A DNA stretch of 64,000 bases from Candidatus Villigracilaceae bacterium (GCA_026645935.1 JAPKMP010000013.1:82006-146005); one strand, 5' to 3'. Shown: positions 16,650-25,252, counted from the stretch's first letter. Numbers and translations are program-made. The notes: generated by a model from the letters alone, not told the origin.

Positions 16650-18605
16650 ATGTCGGTTGATGAGAATTCAACTGGGAATGAATGGCTGCAGTGGATTCAG
16701 GCATTTGAGCATGCCGAATGGGGAATAGTCATCAATCGGGCCGACGTCACTACACTGGAGATCATGAACGCAGCCTTTGCAAGGATGCATGGATGTTCAA
16801 TTGGTGAATTGAGAGGTCAGCCCATCGAATCCGTTTTTGCTCCGGAGGAAAGGGCAAATCTGCCAGATTGGATCGAGGAAGCTCACCGGAAAGGTCACAT
16901 CAGTATTGAAAGCAGACACCTGCGCAAAGACGGCTCTGTTTTCCCTGTAAGTATCGATGTAACAGCTGTGAAAGATAAACAGGGCAAGGTTTTATACAGG
17001 GTGGTTAACGTTCAGGATATCTCGCAAAGGAAAGCAGCGGAAAATGCCCTTCGAGATAGTGAACAAAGGAGTGCTGCGATTATCGCGACCCTGACGGAAG
17101 GCATCGTCTTTCACAACGCGGACGGTATGATCACGCTTTGTAATGCTGCGGCGGAGCGAATCCTGGGGCTTTCCGTCGACCAGATCCTGGGCCGCACCTC
17201 CATCGACCCTCGCTGGAGAACGATCCATGAAGATGGCTCTCCATTTCCAGGAGAAACGCATCCTGCGATGGTGACTCTACAAACGGGCACTTCTCTATCC
17301 AACGTTGTCATGGGTATTTACAAGCCGGACGACTCACTGACATGGATTTCCATCAGCACCCACGCATTGTTTTTTTCAGAAAATGACAAACCTTATGGGG
17401 TTGTCGTCTCGTTTACAGATATCACCAATCAGAAATCGATGTACGAATTGCTTGAACAGCGCGTGGCAGTACGGACGCGCGAATTGAAAGCGATCCTGGA
17501 AGTATCCCAGATCGTCAGCTCGAACCTGGAGCTGGGTTCGCTGCTCACGATCATCCTGGAACAACTTAAGCAAGTGATCGATTATACGGGTGCTGGAATT
17601 GCAAAATTGGATGGAGACGATTTCGTCATTGTCGAATACTTGGGTCCTATTTCCCGCGAAATCATGCTTGGATTTCGCGCGTCCGTGAACCAGGATACTG
17701 GTTATCGAAAAGTGGCAGAGTCAAAGCAGCCGGTCATCATTGATGATATATGGGGTAATGAGCCGTGGCTGAACATGTTGCGGAATATAACCGATAAGGA
17801 GATGCTAGCCAAATTTCAGGACATCCACTCCTGGATGGGAATACCGCTGATTAGCCACGATCAGTTGATCGGTGTACTGAGGCTCGATCACCACGAGCCC
17901 GGGCACTTCACCAGCGCACATGCCGATTTGGGGTTGGCATTTGCGAATCAAGCTGCCATTGCCATCGAGAATGCCAGATTCCATGAGCAGGCACAGCGAT
18001 TTGCCGCCTTTCAGGAACGACAAAGATTGGCGCGTGAACTTCATGATTCTGTCTCTCAGGCGTTGTATGGGATCGCGCTCGGCGCGCGAACGGCTCAGAT
18101 GAGGCTGGAAACTGAACCTGAAAAGCTGGCGGAGCCTCTGGACTATATCCTTTCCCTCGCCGAGGCGGGTGTCTCCGAAATGCGTGCGCTGATTTTCGAA
18201 CTGCGCCCCGAGTCGCTACAAAATGAAGGATTGGTGGCTGCAATTGCCAAGCAATCGGATGCGTTGCATGCGCGTTATAACCTGCAAGTAATCACAGATT
18301 TCGGACCTGAGCCTGATATTTCTCTCGATTGGAAGGAAGCGCTCTATCGGGTTACTCAGGAGGCGATGCAGAACATTGCCAGGCATGCGCATGCAACGAA
18401 AGCAGAAGTTCGACTCCATCAAAATGACAGTTGCCTCGTATTGGAGATTCGTGATAACGGAATGGGTTTCGATCCAGGCCGTGAACATCCGGGCCATCTT
18501 GGGCTGCAATCCATGCAGGAGCGTGTCGCTCAGATCGGCGGTACGTTTGCTGTTGTCAGTCAACCCGGGATGGGGACTACGATCTCTGTCTCTTTACTGC
18601 TCTAA
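16650..18605 (+). CDS. Sensor histidine kinase, PAS-PAS-GAF-HisKA_3-HATPase
   Basis: 651-residue cytoplasmic kinase without membrane segments. PAS domains at about 12-130 and 140-270 are followed by a short coiled coil, a GAF domain at about 285-445 and a HisKA_3 dimerisation domain with the phosphorylated His465 in RELHDSVSQALYG. The catalytic domain contains QEAMQNIARHAHA, the G1 box IRDNGMGF and LGLQSMQERV. This NarX/DesK-type layout normally pairs with NarL-type regulators such as the one 23 bases upstream. The PAS domains could bind a small molecule or haem, but no ligand residues can be assigned. Confidence 0.93.
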   Translation: MSVDENSTGNEWLQWIQAFEHAEWGIVINRADVTTLEIMNAAFARMHGCSIGELRGQPIESVFAPEERANLPDWIEEAHRKGHISIESRHLRKDGSVFPVSIDVTAVKDKQGKVLYRVVNVQDISQRKAAENALRDSEQRSAAIIATLTEGIVFHNADGMITLCNAAAERILGLSVDQILGRTSIDPRWRTIHEDGSPFPGETHPAMVTLQTGTSLSNVVMGIYKPDDSLTWISISTHALFFSENDKPYGVVVSFTDITNQKSMYELLEQRVAVRTRELKAILEVSQIVSSNLELGSLLTIILEQLKQVIDYTGAGIAKLDGDDFVIVEYLGPISREIMLGFRASVNQDTGYRKVAESKQPVIIDDIWGNEPWLNMLRNITDKEMLAKFQDIHSWMGIPLISHDQLIGVLRLDHHEPGHFTSAHADLGLAFANQAAIAIENARFHEQAQRFAAFQERQRLARELHDSVSQALYGIALGARTAQMRLETEPEKLAEPLDYILSLAEAGVSEMRALIFELRPESLQNEGLVAAIAKQSDALHARYNLQVITDFGPEPDISLDWKEALYRVTQEAMQNIARHAHATKAEVRLHQNDSCLVLEIRDNGMGFDPGREHPGHLGLQSMQERVAQIGGTFAVVSQPGMGTTISVSLLL

Positions 18606-18631
18606 ATGATATTGAATATAAGAGAATCGTT

Positions 18632-18815
18632 CCGCCCATCTCGAAAAATTTGTCGAGCCATATCCGGCAATCCTTCCCCCAGATTTAGAGAAATTTTCAG
18701 CATTGCACTGATGACATCGATCAGGAAATGGATAGGGTCATAAGTTGTTTGACCAAACGTGACCGGACTACTATTTTGGAAGGTGGTGGTGGGGGATAAA
18801 GTATAGTAGCTAGGA
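18632..18815 (-). pseudogene. Decayed fragment of a MalT-like regulator gene (with an adjoining monooxygenase-like stretch)
   Basis: 18668-18741 matches 15014-15089 of the MalT-like gene (shared CCCCCAGATT, GAAATTTTC and ATAGATCAGGAAA-type stretches), and 18742-18815 matches about 15225-15301 (AGTTGTTTGACCAAACG versus AGTTGTTTAACTAATCG). About 135 bases between the two are missing and the frame is broken. In addition 18632-18671 matches 22524-22563 inside the flavin monooxygenase gene at about 33 of 40 positions (AATTTGTCGAGCC, TCCGGCAAT). This is a dead remnant of an old duplication. Confidence 0.7.
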
Positions 18816-18930
18816 TTGAGATAACCTTAAATTAATTATATACCATCTACCTGCAATTCAATTTGCAAGGAGCGTATGCAAAGGCTTTATTAAATTCGAG
18901 AGAGGAGGGCAAAACCAGAGCAAGTCAGAG

Positions 18931-18936
18931 TATAAT
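18931..18936 (+). promoter_or_regulatory. TATAAT nine bases before kinase start
   Basis: TATAAT ends eight bases before the ATG at 18945. If used, transcription would begin at or just before the start codon, giving a leaderless message. No ribosome-binding site is visible near this ATG, which agrees. No clear -35 is seen. Confidence 0.4.
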
Positions 18937-18944
18937 GCCACGCT

Positions 18945-20003
18945 ATGTCAGTCAAAATGCAACCGTCAACGATTGAGTCTGAACTTACGCCCAGGCCTTT
19001 CCTCTCCGACGAAGAAAAACTTCAGCTCATCGCGAAAGTCTCTGCCGATGCCATTTACGATTGGGATATCGTGGTTGGTGAAACGCGCTGGAACCACGGG
19101 TTGCAGACTTTGTTCGGTTACGCGGATAAAGATGTGATGACGCACACCTGGTGGGAAGATCACGTCCACCCTGACGACCGCGCAGGTGCGATTGCAAGCG
19201 TGGCAGAGGCGATCCAAAATCAAGCTAAATACTGGTCCATGGAATATCGTTACCTGCGAGCCGATGGCAGTTATGCCCATGTCATCGACCGCGGGTATTT
19301 TATTTATGATAAGAACGGCAAGGCGCTGCGCATGATCGGTGCAATGGTGGATGTGACCGCCCGCGTCAATCTGGCGGAGTCGCAAATGCAGGCGGCAATC
19401 GAGGAACGTCAACGCCTCGCACGTGATTTGCACGATACCGTCGCCCAAACCTTGTACAGTCTGACGCTTCTTTCGGAGGCGGTGCGCCGTCTTGCGAACA
19501 GCGGAGATCTGGATCAGGTTCAGGCGTATGCCGGACGTTTGGGAGAGACCGCCCAGCAATCGTTAAGAGAGATGCGTCTGCTCGTTTATGAGATGCGTTC
19601 ACAGGCGTTGGAACAGGACGGGCTGGTGAAGACGCTCCAGAATCGTCTCGATGCCGTCGAAAAACGTTCGGGGATCCAGGTCGATTTTCAAGCGGATGTC
19701 AAATCGAAAATGCCGGTGTTGGTGAAAGAGGGTTTGTTTTATATCGCCAGTGAAGGGTTGAATAATTCACTTAAACATGCCATGGCAAGTTCGTTGACCA
19801 TTAATTTGAAGTCCGATGAGGCTGGAGTGGAATTGGAGATCCGCGATAACGGTCGCGGCTTCGATGTGAAAACGCTGGGCAATGAAGGCGGATTCGGGCT
19901 TTCCAACATGCGCGAACGGACAGAAAAACTTGGCGGGATGATTCAAGTTGAGTCATCGGATGGAGCGGGGACAAAAATTTCGGTGAAGATTCCTTTTGAG
20001 TAG
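18945..20003 (+). CDS. Sensor histidine kinase, PAS-HisKA_3-HATPase
   Basis: 352-residue soluble kinase. A PAS_3-type domain at about 30-145 (YDWDIVVGETRWNHGLQTLFGY, then the WWEDHVHPDDR motif) precedes the HisKA_3 helix with phosphorylated His163 in RDLHDTVAQTLYS. The catalytic domain carries EGLNNSLKHA, IRDNGRGF and GFGLSNMRERTEKLGG. The response regulator at 20011 begins eight bases after the stop, forming a second two-component pair. An in-frame ATG four codons later is an alternative start. No ribosome site is seen at either. Confidence 0.92.
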   Translation: MSVKMQPSTIESELTPRPFLSDEEKLQLIAKVSADAIYDWDIVVGETRWNHGLQTLFGYADKDVMTHTWWEDHVHPDDRAGAIASVAEAIQNQAKYWSMEYRYLRADGSYAHVIDRGYFIYDKNGKALRMIGAMVDVTARVNLAESQMQAAIEERQRLARDLHDTVAQTLYSLTLLSEAVRRLANSGDLDQVQAYAGRLGETAQQSLREMRLLVYEMRSQALEQDGLVKTLQNRLDAVEKRSGIQVDFQADVKSKMPVLVKEGLFYIASEGLNNSLKHAMASSLTINLKSDEAGVELEIRDNGRGFDVKTLGNEGGFGLSNMRERTEKLGGMIQVESSDGAGTKISVKIPFE

Positions 20004-20010
20004 AGGTGCC

Positions 20011-20661
20011 ATGAGTGAAACGATTCGAATTTTGATCGCAGACGACCATGCCATTGTGCGCGAAGGACTGCGTGCGTTGATCGCCACCGAGCCGGGGCTT
20101 GAATTGGTGGCTGAAGCCATTGATGGATTGGAAGCTGTGTACAAGGTAAATGCCTTGAAGCCCGATGTTATTTTGCTGGACATGATGATGCCGCGGTTGG
20201 ATGGCATTGGCGCCATCACAGAGATCAAAAAGCAATTTCCCGAAGCAAAGATTCTGGTGTTGACCTCTTTCGTGGACGATGAAAAGGTTTTTGCGGCGCT
20301 CAAAGCAGGCGCATTGGGTTACCTGCTCAAAGATTCATCGCCGCAGGACTTATTGAACGCGGTTCGCAATACGAATAACGGTGAATCATCTTTACATCCC
20401 AGCATTGCCAGAAAGTTGATTCGCGAGTTGAAACAGCCTCCAGCCGATAAACCTAAAACGGAAAGTCCGCTCACGGAGCGTGAAGTGGAAATTTTGCAAT
20501 TCGTTGCGCAGGGCATGACCAACGACGAGATTGCCGAAAAACTTGTCGTAAGCGAAAGAACTGTCCGTACGCATGTCAGTAATATTCTGGCGAAATTGCA
20601 ACTGGCGAACCGTACCCAAGCCGCGCTCTATGCGTTGAAAGAAGGTTTGGCTTCTTTGTAA
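20011..20661 (+). CDS. NarL/FixJ-family response regulator
   Basis: 216-residue DNA-binding regulator, partner of the kinase just upstream. The receiver has Asp11-Asp12, phosphoacceptor Asp57 (VILLDMMMPR) and the lysine of YLLKDSSP. The GerE-type helix-turn-helix includes LTEREVEILQFVAQG and RTVRTHVSNILAKLQL. The ATG at 20011 is preferred because AGAGG lies five bases before it; a TTG at 19996 would overlap the kinase gene. A rho-independent terminator follows within 75 bases. Confidence 0.93.
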   Translation: MSETIRILIADDHAIVREGLRALIATEPGLELVAEAIDGLEAVYKVNALKPDVILLDMMMPRLDGIGAITEIKKQFPEAKILVLTSFVDDEKVFAALKAGALGYLLKDSSPQDLLNAVRNTNNGESSLHPSIARKLIRELKQPPADKPKTESPLTEREVEILQFVAQGMTNDEIAEKLVVSERTVRTHVSNILAKLQLANRTQAALYALKEGLASL

Positions 20662-20695
20662 ATAACGCTCAAAGCGCCGTCCTCGGCGCCGGTGA

Positions 20696-20769
20696 TACGT
20701 CATTTGTCTTATCCAGACCGCCGAAAAGGCGGTCTTTTGTTTTATAGGGTTCGGGTCACTCCGCCGATG
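20696..20769 (+). repeat. Motif-terminator-motif module, copy 1
   Basis: TACGTCATTTG at 20696-20706, then a terminator hairpin (GACCGCC 20716-20722, loop GAAAA, GGCGGTC 20728-20734, then TTTTGTTTT), then CACTCCGCCGATG at 20757-20769. The same arrangement recurs at 21493 and 25120, and without the hairpin at 23174. The hairpin ends the kinase/regulator transcript. Confidence 0.8.
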
Positions 20770-20826
20770 GCATGGCCGCGCAGGCGTTGTATCGTTGTTT
20801 AACTTTAACTACAGGAGTGTACTGAC

Positions 20827-21489
20827 ATGACGTTCACAATTCCCTTACTTAAATTCAGCCCCAAACAAAAGACGGCGCTTCCGATCCTTATTGGCGTTGC
20901 TGCAATCTCCTTTCTCGCCATTATTAATATTGGAAGCCTATCGGACATGCTCAAAGGACTGTTCACACAGATTCCCTGGAAATCATTGGGCGGCGCGTTA
21001 TTGATCTTCGGTCTGCGCCTCCTGGACGTTCCCATTGGAACCCTGAAGACTGTTCTCATGGTACGCGGTCTGCGGACGTGGGCTACGCTGCTTGGCTTGC
21101 TTGAAGTCACGGTTTGGATCACGGCGATGGGGAAGGTCATGGGACAGTTGGATAACCCGTGGAATATTGCGGGGTATGCGCTGGGGTACACCGCAGGCAC
21201 CTGGCTGGGGATGTGGATCGAAAACCGCCTGGCATTCGGCTCGGTGGAAGTGCATACGATTTCCCTGCACAATAGCACGGAACTGGCAGAGTCCATGCGC
21301 TTGGCTGGATTTGGCGTGACGCAGTTTCAAGGCTTCGGTGAATCGGGACCCGTGTGCATTGTCGGCACCATCGTCGAACGCAAACACCTGGACGTTTTAT
21401 TGAAGCGCATTCATAAAGTTGACCCAGCTGCCTTTATCACCGTGGACGATACGCGCAGGGTGATCGGCGGATATCGCCCCGCGAAATAA
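20827..21489 (+). CDS. UPF0316 / DUF5698-DUF2179-like membrane protein
   Basis: 220-residue protein. An extra N-terminal helix (about 17-38) precedes the three-helix membrane domain with FGLRLLDVPIGTLKTVLMVRG, ending in the NIAGYALGYTAGTWLGM segment, as in the DUF5698 membrane domain. The soluble C-terminal part (about 145-220) resembles DUF2179. Some proteins with DUF2179 have been linked to nucleotide second-messenger binding, but no role is established here. ACAGGAG precedes the ATG. It is a single-gene unit flanked on both sides by the repeated terminator module. Confidence 0.8.
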   Translation: MTFTIPLLKFSPKQKTALPILIGVAAISFLAIINIGSLSDMLKGLFTQIPWKSLGGALLIFGLRLLDVPIGTLKTVLMVRGLRTWATLLGLLEVTVWITAMGKVMGQLDNPWNIAGYALGYTAGTWLGMWIENRLAFGSVEVHTISLHNSTELAESMRLAGFGVTQFQGFGESGPVCIVGTIVERKHLDVLLKRIHKVDPAAFITVDDTRRVIGGYRPAK

Positions 21490-21492
21490 CCT

Positions 21493-21567
21493 TACGTCAT
21501 TTGCCGTACCCGGGACCGCTGAAAAGGCGGTCTTTTGTTTGAGGCGGCTCCAGACACTCCGCCGATG
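21493..21567 (+). repeat. Motif-terminator-motif module, copy 2
   Basis: TACGTCATTTG at 21493-21503; hairpin GACCGCT (21514-21520), loop, GGCGGTC (21526-21532) with one G-T pair, then TTTTGTTT; CACTCCGCCGATG at 21555-21567. It terminates the membrane protein gene. Confidence 0.8.
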
Positions 21568-21621
21568 TGGAAATGGATGTCAACCCGTACACTCGAAATA
21601 TCAAACCAAAGGAGATAAAAA

Positions 21622-22050
21622 ATGAATACCAAATTCACCACCCTGTTCATCCTCTTGATCATTGCCGTGCTCGTTACGGCGTGCGGCGGCGCACCTGCCA
21701 GCGCTGGCGAAGTCACCTCGGCTCTCACCGAAGCCGAAGCCATTGCCATCGCGGAGAATGCCCTGAACGCACTCAACACCGGCGACTATGCCGCCTGGAG
21801 CCGCGATTGGGACGACGACCTGAAAGGCGCCATCAACGAAGAAGCCTTCCTGCAGTATCGCGAGCAGGCGCTTGGGCAGGTCGGGCAATTCCAATCCATC
21901 CTTTCGGCTGAAATGGCTCCCAGCCCCCGCGCCGACTCCGTCCGTTGGGTCTTCACCTGCCAGTTCGAAAAAGCCAAGATTCGTTTCATCATGGCGTTCC
22001 CGAAAGATGGCAAGTTAGCCAACACTGTGATGACCGAACCTGCCGAGTAG
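21622..22050 (+). CDS. Small lipoprotein, DUF3887-like
   Basis: 142-residue exported lipoprotein. A signal peptide with lipobox VTAC places Cys21 as the lipidated residue, followed by a flexible GGAPAS linker. The mature domain (AIAENALNALNTGDYAAWSRDW, then FLQYREQALGQVGQF) resembles the NTF2-like DUF3887 domain found in secreted Gram-positive and Chloroflexi proteins. The function is unknown. AAAGGAG precedes the ATG. A 14-bp hairpin with a short T-tract follows. Confidence 0.75.
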   Translation: MNTKFTTLFILLIIAVLVTACGGAPASAGEVTSALTEAEAIAIAENALNALNTGDYAAWSRDWDDDLKGAINEEAFLQYREQALGQVGQFQSILSAEMAPSPRADSVRWVFTCQFEKAKIRFIMAFPKDGKLANTVMTEPAE

Positions 22051-22062
22051 TTTTCAATTCGC

Positions 22063-22102
22063 AACATTCAACGCCGTTCTGAAAGCGGCGTTGAATGTTT
22101 TT
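22063..22102 (+). terminator. Rho-independent terminator after lipoprotein gene
   Basis: AACATTCAACGCCG (22063-22076) pairs perfectly with 22086-22099 around a 9-base loop, and T residues run to 22102. The next gene's ribosome site follows immediately. Confidence 0.85.
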
Positions 22103-22115
22103 CAAGGAGACTGCC

Positions 22116-23168
22116 ATGAACTCAATTGACGTTCTAGTGATTGGCGCAGGGCAGGCGGGGTTGGCGATGGGTTATCACCTGCGGAAGACTTCGTTTCGCT
22201 TCCTGCTCGTGGACGGCGGGGTGCGCGTTGGAGATAGTTGGCGCCGTCGATACGACTCGCTCACGCTCTTCACACCGCGCGCGATGAGCGCCCTGCCAGG
22301 GCTGTCTTTGCAGGGCGACCCGCAAGGCTATGCCAGCCGCGATGAATTTGCCGATTATCTTGAAACCTATGCCGATCATTTCGGATTTCCACTCGAGATG
22401 AACATGGGAATCAAAAGGCTCGAGCGTGTGAACAGCCATTTTCGCGCGACCAGTTTCAACGGTCAGGAAGTGGAGGCGGAGGTTGTCATCCTTGCCAATG
22501 GCGGCTTTCAAACGCCCATCGTCCCGCCTGTCTCGCAGAATTTGTCGAGCCGCGTCCGGCAATTTTCTGCTGAGAGTTACAAGAACCCTTCACAGATCCC
22601 CGCTGGGAATGTGGTGGTTGTGGGGGACGGCGCAACGGGGCGCGATATTGCCAGCGAATTGGCGGCGTCAATCACGGTTTACCTTGCCACGGGCAAGCCG
22701 CGCCGACTCGTCCCTGAAAGGATTTTGGGAATCAGCACTTGGTGGTGGCTGGAAAAACTTGGCATTCTCAGCGCGCCTTCTGAAAGTTTCGTCGGCAAAA
22801 AACTGCGCGAGGCAGACGCTTTCCCCAACCGAGAAAGAAGCCTCGACGACTTGCGCCGCAAAGGGATTCAGATCCTGCCAAAGTTGACCCATGCAGACGG
22901 CGACACGGTGACATTTGCAAATGGCGCCAATGTTTCGGTCAATTCGGTGGTGTGGGCGGTTGGCTATCGTGATGATTCGGATTGGGTGAACATCCCCGAA
23001 GTGAAAGATGCGCAGGGAAATTTTGTGCATGAACACGGCGTTTCGCCTGTGCGAAATTTATTCTTCATCGGTCACCCCTGGCAGACCTCGCGCGCGTCTG
23101 CGATCATTCACGGCGTGGGCAGGGACGCGGAAGAGATCACGAACGTGATCACACGGTCAATGTGGTGA
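22116..23168 (+). CDS. FAD/NAD(P)-dependent flavin monooxygenase-like oxidoreductase
   Basis: 350-residue flavoprotein of the CzcO/flavin-containing monooxygenase group. The N-terminal FAD motif is GAGQAG (residues 10-15); a second Rossmann motif for NADPH, GDGATG, is at 170-175. DSWRRRYDSLTLFTP and the C-terminal IGHPWQTSRASAIIHGVGRD match this family. The substrate is unknown. The ATG at 22116 follows AAGGAG; an upstream frame from 22095 starts inside the terminator and is rejected. A 40-base stretch of this gene has a degenerate copy in the relic at 18632-18671. Confidence 0.85.
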   Translation: MNSIDVLVIGAGQAGLAMGYHLRKTSFRFLLVDGGVRVGDSWRRRYDSLTLFTPRAMSALPGLSLQGDPQGYASRDEFADYLETYADHFGFPLEMNMGIKRLERVNSHFRATSFNGQEVEAEVVILANGGFQTPIVPPVSQNLSSRVRQFSAESYKNPSQIPAGNVVVVGDGATGRDIASELAASITVYLATGKPRRLVPERILGISTWWWLEKLGILSAPSESFVGKKLREADAFPNRERSLDDLRRKGIQILPKLTHADGDTVTFANGANVSVNSVVWAVGYRDDSDWVNIPEVKDAQGNFVHEHGVSPVRNLFFIGHPWQTSRASAIIHGVGRDAEEITNVITRSMW

Positions 23169-23173
23169 CCGAA

Positions 23174-23214
23174 TACGTCATTTGTCGCAGGGCAAATCTG
23201 CACATCCGCCGATG
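23174..23214 (+). repeat. Motif module, copy 3, lacking the hairpin
   Basis: TACGTCATTTG at 23174-23184 and CACATCCGCCGATG at 23201-23214, the two outer motifs of the module, separated by 16 bases with no stem-loop. It lies between the monooxygenase gene and the small receiver-like gene. Confidence 0.6.
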
Positions 23215-23615
23215 TGTCAATGAAACAAAACGAATATCCTATGAACATGGAACAACACCTTGCGCTCATCGTCACCCGCTCGACCCCGCTCGAAGATGGT
23301 CTGAGCGCTTTATTGAAAGCCATGCCGCAGATCACAGAAGTGGAGATTGTTCGAAGCATGGAACAGGCGCTCACTCAGATCGAAGCCAGAAGCCATCACC
23401 TCGCTCTGATCGACATGATTCTGCTAGGCAGTCAGCCCGAAATTTTGCTCGAACGAATCCACCAACTTTCGCCGCATACCAGGCGTGTGTTGCTCGTCGA
23501 CGAAGTGCAAGCCTGGAAATTCATTCACCAATACTCTGAAGCCATACTCATCAAAGGAATGCCGCCATCCAACGTGACTGGAATTTTGTCCGCCCTATTA
23601 CAAGACAAGGAATAA
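23214..23615 (+). CDS. Receiver-like (pseudo-receiver) small protein
   Basis: About 133 residues from a GTG at 23214; ATG codons at 23220 and 23241 are also possible and none has a clear ribosome site. The order of elements resembles a response-regulator receiver: LALIVTRSTP, the strand ALIDMILLGSQPEILL with an Asp at the phosphoacceptor place, VLLVDEVQAWKF and the AILIKGMPPSNV lysine. The N-terminal acidic pair is absent, so phosphorylation is doubtful. It may be a degenerate regulator that works by protein contact. The next gene starts four bases after its stop. Confidence 0.6.
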   Translation: MSMKQNEYPMNMEQHLALIVTRSTPLEDGLSALLKAMPQITEVEIVRSMEQALTQIEARSHHLALIDMILLGSQPEILLERIHQLSPHTRRVLLVDEVQAWKFIHQYSEAILIKGMPPSNVTGILSALLQDKE

Positions 23616-23619
23616 TGAC

Positions 23620-24663
23620 ATGAACCCCATGCCTCTTTTCTGGACTCTAAGCCTGCTGGCTGTTGCCCTGACTTTTATCTTCGCCTTGGGCTTTTTCACC
23701 AAACGCCGTCTCACAAAAAAATATCCACCCATCGGGCAAATGATCGATATCGGCGGCTACCGCCTGCACATGCAGGTAGAAGGCGCAGGGACGCCCACCG
23801 TCGTCTTCGACTCTGGCGCTGGGGGAATCGGTCTTCACTGGGAACTTGTCCGCCCTGCGATTGCCAAAGTGGCTCGCGTTGTCACTTACGACCGCGCCGG
23901 ACTCGGCTGGAGCGACCACAGTCCCAAACCGCGCCGCGCCGATGTGATGGCGGAGGAATTACACACCTTGTTGAAGAAAGCGAACATCGAAGCTCCCTTT
24001 ATTCTGGTGGGACATTCCCTTGGCGGAGTCGTTGCCCGTCAATTCGCGGCTAAATATCCGAATGAAGTGGCTGGTATGGTCATGGTGGACTCTGCGCATG
24101 AACAGCAGGTCAAACATTTCCCTGAAGCTCTGGTGAAGATGGTCAATTCGATGAAAGGCATGATGGGCGTAATGAAATTGATGGGCAGGCTCGGTATCTT
24201 TGCGCTCAAACCAGACCTTGTCCAGATCGGCGATAACGGCAAACTCTCGAAAGTACTCGTCGCAAACATGCAGGGTGTGATGGCATCCAGCAGTAGCCAT
24301 GCCGAAGCGATGATTGCTGAATCCGAAAGCGTCTTTGCGGCGGAGACTCAACCCGTTTCGGCTCTCGGAGATCTGCCACTAAACGTCATCCGTCATGGGC
24401 AACTCGATGAGAACGCTGTACCGCCATCTCTCGGTCAGCAGGTGCGGGATGATTACGAAGCCGCGTGGCAAACCCTTCAGGCGAAGATAATGTCCCTGTC
24501 AACGCGGGGCAGGCTGATCGTCGCAGAAAGAAGCGGGCACAACATCATGTTCGAGCAGCCTGAGATCGTGATCGAATCCATTTTGGAAATGATGGGTAAA
24601 ATTCAAAATGAGGAATCTTTATCCATCAGAAAAGAGGAGATGAGCCATGTTCAAGTTGGTTGA
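23620..24663 (+). CDS. Membrane-anchored alpha/beta hydrolase (paralogue 2 of 3)
   Basis: 347-residue hydrolase with an N-terminal anchor (about 6-27). YPPIGQMIDIGGYRLH, YDRAGLGWSDHSPKPR, the nucleophile elbow GHSLGG, MVMVDSAHEQQ and the presumed catalytic His in RSGHNIMF align with the proteins at 2171 and 25253. A C-terminal extension of about 25 polar residues is not shared. Its 3' end overlaps the next gene by 17 bases. Substrate unknown; lipase or esterase activity is likely from the family. Confidence 0.9.
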   Translation: MNPMPLFWTLSLLAVALTFIFALGFFTKRRLTKKYPPIGQMIDIGGYRLHMQVEGAGTPTVVFDSGAGGIGLHWELVRPAIAKVARVVTYDRAGLGWSDHSPKPRRADVMAEELHTLLKKANIEAPFILVGHSLGGVVARQFAAKYPNEVAGMVMVDSAHEQQVKHFPEALVKMVNSMKGMMGVMKLMGRLGIFALKPDLVQIGDNGKLSKVLVANMQGVMASSSSHAEAMIAESESVFAAETQPVSALGDLPLNVIRHGQLDENAVPPSLGQQVRDDYEAAWQTLQAKIMSLSTRGRLIVAERSGHNIMFEQPEIVIESILEMMGKIQNEESLSIRKEEMSHVQVG

Positions 24664-25117
24664 GCCATATCAAAAACGCCCGATCCGCTTTTTGGAGTTA
24701 TGGGAAAAGAATGGCTGGCGATTGAAAGTGTACAGCCTTGCTTATCAAATGCCGTTGGCGCGACCGCATGTAGTGGAGACGTCGAAGCCTATATTGTGGA
24801 AGCACCTGCAAGAGGTTGCGAAAGATAAACCTCATTACAACGTGGGTTTTATCGGAATCAACGACGGGCGCGGCGCGATCTTCTCCTTTGTGGATTTCTG
24901 GGCGGACGAGAATGAACTTCATCATCACGTCTTTGTCTCGCTCAAAGAGGAAGTGGAAAAGCTTGAATACAAAACGCCGACGGGTCTCACCGCCTGTGTG
25001 TGGGATGCGGCGCTGCTTGCCTTTGAACGTCAGGCGTGGGTGGATACGATGTTGAACAATCCGACCGGACCCAGTCTGGAACAATATCTTTCGACGCAGA
25101 TGAATCAGGATGTTTGA
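24647..25117 (+). CDS. Hypothetical protein
   Basis: 156-residue soluble protein that I do not recognise. It has no signal peptide or membrane segment. It is rich in aromatic residues (LELWEKNGWRLKVYSLAY, then FSFVDFWADENELHHHVFV) and contains a run of three histidines at about residue 93. AGAGGAG precedes the ATG. The start lies inside the end of the hydrolase gene, so translation is coupled and the two proteins probably act together. The repeated terminator module follows directly after the stop. Confidence 0.7.
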   Translation: MFKLVEPYQKRPIRFLELWEKNGWRLKVYSLAYQMPLARPHVVETSKPILWKHLQEVAKDKPHYNVGFIGINDGRGAIFSFVDFWADENELHHHVFVSLKEEVEKLEYKTPTGLTACVWDAALLAFERQAWVDTMLNNPTGPSLEQYLSTQMNQDV

Positions 25118-25119
25118 CC

Positions 25120-25194
25120 TACGTCATTTGAAGGATAAAGACCGCTGTAAAAGGCGGTCTTTTGTATTAAGTGATTCGCGCCAATGCTCCGATA
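25120..25194 (+). repeat. Motif-terminator-motif module, copy 4
   Basis: TACGTCATTTG at 25120-25130, a hairpin GACCGCTGTAAAAGGCGGTC at 25140-25159 followed by TTTTGT, and a degenerate third motif CAATGCTCCGATAC near 25182-25195. It terminates the hydrolase/hypothetical gene pair. Confidence 0.75.
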
Positions 25195-25252
25195 CGCTTC
25201 GAAGATGAAATTTATACAATGCTCCTAATCAAATCAATAGAGGAGAATCAAA

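Noticed and set aside
20696..20769. The terminator-associated module as a riboswitch
   Set aside because: It lies after stop codons, has only one simple stem, and conservation is limited to two short motifs, so an aptamer is not supported.
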